A DNA stretch of 64,000 nucleotides, taken from NCBI RefSeq assembly GCF_017876515.1, contig NZ_JAGIOC010000001.1, positions 1,984,001-2,048,000 on the forward strand. Direction: 5' to 3'. Both the position numbers and the translations under genes were made by a program. Source of the DNA: Brachybacterium fresconis. GTDB taxonomy: Bacteria > Actinomycetota > Actinomycetes > Actinomycetales > Dermabacteraceae. The notes under the pieces are model-generated. The model was not told the origin of the DNA, did no database searches, and was given only the letters and a program-made list of their open reading frames with translations. Positions 61,850 through 64,000 of this stretch are shown one piece after another (position 1 is the first letter of the stretch; every line of letters starts with the position of its first letter).

Positions 61850-62829
61850 CAGAGCTCCACCTCCGGGAGCGAATCCTTGGGGGTCGTGCCGGCGCGGTTC
61901 ACGGCGGACTGGCGGGAGCGCTTGGTGGGTCGGGCGCCGCCGGGACGGTCGTCGAAGCCGCGGCCGAAGTATCTCTCGAGGTAGTACTGACCGATCATCA
62001 GCACGCTGGTGATGGCGAGGTACCAGATCGCCGCCACGATGAGCAGCGGGATCGGGGCGTAGAGCTTGTTGGCGATCGCGTTGGTGGCGAAGGTCAGGTC
62101 GAGGGTGAACGGCACGGCGAGCACCAGCGAGGTCGTCTTCAGCATGCCGATGGTCTCGTTGCCCAGCGGCGGGACGATCACGCGCATGGCCTGCGGGATG
62201 ATGATGCGCCGCAGGATGGTTCCGTTGCCCATGCCCAGGGCCTTCGACGCCTCGGTCTGCCCCTTGTCCACGGAGTTCAACCCGGAGCGGAAGATCTCGG
62301 CGAGGTAGGCGCCCTCGTTCAGTCCCAGCCCCACCACGGCCGCCCAGAAGGCCGGGAAGTAGTCGCGGGTGGAGAAGGAGAACCACTCGGGTCCGAAGGG
62401 GACCCCGAGGGCGATCTTGGGGACGATCACGGTGAACAGGCCCCAGAACACCAGCTGGGTGTACACCGGGGTGCCGCGGAAGACGAAGATGTACGCCCAG
62501 GAGACCCCGCGCAGCACGGGATTCTCGCTGCGGCGCATGATCGCCGCGGTCAGCGCCACGACCGTGCCGAGCACCATCGCGAGCACGGTGATCAGCAGCG
62601 TCCAGCCGACGCCCTGGACCACCTTGACGTCCAGGATGTAGGTCGCCACGGTCGCCCAGTCGAAGACGGGGTTGGTGATCAGGAAGTTGATCAGTCCCAG
62701 CACCAGCAGCGCGACGATGACGGCGCTGATCCAGGTGCCGGGGCGGGGGCTGGCCTTGGCCCGGATCCGATCGGGGATCGGGTCGGAGCCGGGGCGATGG
62801 CCGGCGGGGGCGGAGGTCTGTGTGCTCAC
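61849..62829 (-). CDS. Polar amino-acid ABC importer permease
   Basis: A 326-residue permease of the HisM/GlnP family, with about five membrane helices. It has [17 protein letters not shown] (the conserved RGTP motif) and the EAA loop [24 protein letters not shown]- and C-terminal tails are polar. It starts with GTG overlapping the binding-protein stop (GTGA). As the only permease gene in the operon it presumably forms a homodimer. Confidence 0.92.
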   Translation of the reverse strand: MSTQTSAPAGHRPGSDPIPDRIRAKASPRPGTWISAVIVALLVLGLINFLITNPVFDWATVATYILDVKVVQGVGWTLLITVLAMVLGTVVALTAAIMRRSENPVLRGVSWAYIFVFRGTPVYTQLVFWGLFTVIVPKIALGVPFGPEWFSFSTRDYFPAFWAAVVGLGLNEGAYLAEIFRSGLNSVDKGQTEASKALGMGNGTILRRIIIPQAMRVIVPPLGNETIGMLKTTSLVLAVPFTLDLTFATNAIANKLYAPIPLLIVAAIWYLAITSVLMIGQYYLERYFGRGFDDRPGGARPTKRSRQSAVNRAGTTPKDSLPEVEL

Positions 62830-63755
62830 TGCGGGTCCACTTCCGAGGTCTCGATCATGCCGTTCTCGTTGCCCCAGGCCGCGAGGATCTCGCGCAGGGC
62901 GCCGGAGTCGATGAGGTGCTGCACCGCCGCGCGGATCGCCTCGGCCAGCTCCGGCTGGTCCCTGGCCACGACGATGCCGTTCAGCGCGGCGTCCTCGATG
63001 TCCCCGACCTGCTCGAGGGTCTCGCGCGAGCGGGCCACGGCGTAGGCGATGACGGGCGAGTCGCCGATCAGGACGTCGGCCTTGCCTCCGGCGACGGCGG
63101 TCGCGGCGTCGGCGTTGCCGACGTAGGGCTGGTCGATGATGCCCTGGCCGCCGTCGGCCCGGCAGGCCTCATCACGCTCGACGACGACCTCGTCCATGTA
63201 GGTGCCGACCTGGTGGGCGACGCGGGTGCCGCAGAGGTCCGGCGGGGTGATGCCGTAGGGATTGCCGGTCTTGACGGCGTAGGACATCCCGGCGGCGAAG
63301 TAGGAGACCATCGAGACCTGCTCGAGGCGCTCGGGGTTGATGGTGAAGCTGGAGATGCCGACGTCGTACTTCGAGCCGATCGCCGGGATGATCTGGGCGA
63401 ACACCGCGGACTCCGTGCGGGTGCCCAGGCCCAGCACACGTCCGATGGCGGCGAGGATGTCGATGTCGTAGCCGACCGCCCCGCCGTCCGAGCCGACGAA
63501 CTCCCCGGGCGCGTAGTTCAGCGCCGCGCCGTTGACCAGCTCGCCGCGCTCGCGGATCTCGGCCGGGACGAGGGCTGCCAGCTCGGCGACCTCCTCGATA
63601 CCGCTGACGTCGACCTCGGGGATCGCGTTCGCCTCGGCGTCCAGGCGCTCGGAGGCATGGGTGCAGGCGCCGAGCGCGGGCGCGAGCGCCGCACCGCCGA
63701 GGGCCAGCGGAAGCGCGCGCAGCAGGGTGCGCCGGCGGGGGCGGATCGAAGACAC
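62826..63755 (-). CDS. Polar amino-acid ABC importer binding lipoprotein
   Basis: A 309-residue family-3 solute-binding protein. The signal peptide has [20 protein letters not shown] and ends in lipobox LGAC (Cys31), suggesting Tat or Sec export and lipidation. The body has [44 protein letters not shown] and a late [16 protein letters not shown]. The ligand is a polar or charged amino acid, not more closely defined. It starts with GTG at 63755, seven bases after a -10, so the mRNA is probably leaderless. Confidence 0.9.
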   Translation of the reverse strand: MSSIRPRRRTLLRALPLALGGAALAPALGACTHASERLDAEANAIPEVDVSGIEEVAELAALVPAEIRERGELVNGAALNYAPGEFVGSDGGAVGYDIDILAAIGRVLGLGTRTESAVFAQIIPAIGSKYDVGISSFTINPERLEQVSMVSYFAAGMSYAVKTGNPYGITPPDLCGTRVAHQVGTYMDEVVVERDEACRADGGQGIIDQPYVGNADAATAVAGGKADVLIGDSPVIAYAVARSRETLEQVGDIEDAALNGIVVARDQPELAEAIRAAVQHLIDSGALREILAAWGNENGMIETSEVDPQ

Positions 63756-63757
63756 CC

Positions 63758-63791
63758 GTGAATACTATTCACAGCACTGCATGGAAACCAA
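63758..63791 (-). promoter_or_regulatory. Leaderless promoter of the amino-acid importer with palindromic operator
   Basis: On the minus strand: -35 TTGGTT (63791-63786), 18-bp spacer, -10 TAGTAT (63767-63762), and the GTG start 7 nt further, which coincides with the expected transcription start. A perfect palindrome GTGAATA-C-TATTCAC (63758-63772) covers the -10 and is a likely repressor site. Confidence 0.65.
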
Positions 63792-63879
63792 TCGTTGTCG
63801 CACGGTTCACGTGCGGCCTCTGCCCGGCGGCGTGCGACGCATCGCGGCACGGCCCGGACCGGACCGTCGGACTCCCGCC
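63773..63879. other. Short gene-free gap at the right end
   Basis: Upstream side of the importer promoter. I see no further gene or structured element. Confidence 0.4.
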
Positions 63880-64000
63880 TCACGCCCCGCCGGCGATCCC
63901 GCCGGTCGTGGTGGCGACCTCGGCCTCGTCCGCGTGCCCGGCCAGCTCCTCCTCCAGCTCGATGTCCACGGCCGCCCCCTCGAACTGCGAGCGGTACAGC
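63880..64000 (-). CDS. C-terminal end of a probable ABC exporter (ATPase-permease), truncated by window
   Basis: The minus strand is open from 64000 to a stop at 63882-63880 and reads LYRSQFEGAAVDIELEEELAG before a short Gly/Thr tail. ELYRSQFxGAAVD is a frequent C-terminal ending of actinobacterial ABC exporter subunits with fused membrane and ATPase domains. Only about 40 residues are visible, so this is a tentative assignment. Its direction is the same as the importer operon. Confidence 0.55.
   Translation of the reverse strand, partial: LYRSQFEGAAVDIELEEELAGHADEAEVATTTGGIAGGA

Overview
ORGANISM. The window is very GC-rich and densely coded, with many ATGA or GTGA stop/start overlaps. It carries the actinobacterial coproporphyrin heme pathway, a class E sortase, CrgA, and the conserved fhaA-fhaB-pstP-rodA-pbpA-pknA-pknB cell-wall/kinase operon. 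Together these indicate an actinomycete of the order Micrococcales. A Brachybacterium-like (Dermabacteraceae) genome is my best guess, not proven. No phage, insertion sequence or CRISPR array is visible. Short tandem repeats are unusually common between genes.

LAYOUT. 1-7.4 kb: heme operon cgoX(partial)-hemQ-hemH-hemC-hemD-hemB-hemL. 7.2-10.1 kb: a DUF222/HNH nuclease gene facing hemL, a non-coding stretch with three DnaA-box-like repeats, and tRNA-Met(CAU). 10.1-12 kb: a decayed GNAT gene, a HIT protein, a pentapeptide-repeat protein and a VOC protein. 12-20.1 kb (minus strand): a seven-gene sulfur operon with an SsuABC-type importer, an acetyl-CoA synthetase, the dimethylsulfone monooxygenase SfnG, O-acetylhomoserine sulfhydrylase and a CoA-binding protein. 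20.5-25.5 kb: an NlpC/P60 hydrolase, a sulfolipid pair (sqdB and an sqdX-like glycosyltransferase) with a GNAT gene, and a FolP2-type pterin-binding protein. 25.5-30.5 kb: GH38 alpha-mannosidase and two adjacent beta-lactamase-fold hydrolases. 30.6-31.5 kb: an L,D-transpeptidase behind a low-GC regulatory stretch. 31.7-41.7 kb: the kinase/cell-wall operon ending in pabA/trpG. 41.75-42.07 kb: an 82-bp tandem repeat whose units each carry two hairpins. 42-45.7 kb: small membrane protein, class E sortase, DUF881 protein, long CrgA and an LppM-like lipoprotein. 45.8 kb: tRNA-Arg(ACG). 46-52 kb: an ArsR/CDF metal pair, gamma-glutamyltransferase, and ThuA and Gfo/Idh proteins. 52.2-59.3 kb: a hypothetical protein and a histidine phosphatase, then a cluster matching the four enzyme classes of ether-lipid synthesis. 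59.5-60.9 kb: an AbiEi/DUF559-type gene bracketed by two 75-bp palindromic elements. 61-63.8 kb: a polar amino-acid ABC importer. The window ends in the 3' end of what looks like an ABC exporter.

HOW THE GENES WORK TOGETHER. The sulfur operon would import organosulfur compounds, oxidise sulfones and feed reduced sulfur into homocysteine. Its acetyl-CoA synthetase could recycle the acetate that the sulfhydrylase releases. The nearby sqdB-sqdX pair consumes sulfite to make sulfoquinovose lipid. The FAR-HAD fusion, SDR, PlsC-type acyltransferase and AGPS-like flavoprotein together resemble the peroxisomal ether-lipid pathway and are the most interesting set here. The two most unusual non-coding structures are the 82-bp hairpin array at 41.75 kb and the paired 75-bp palindromes around the nuclease-like gene at 59.8 kb.
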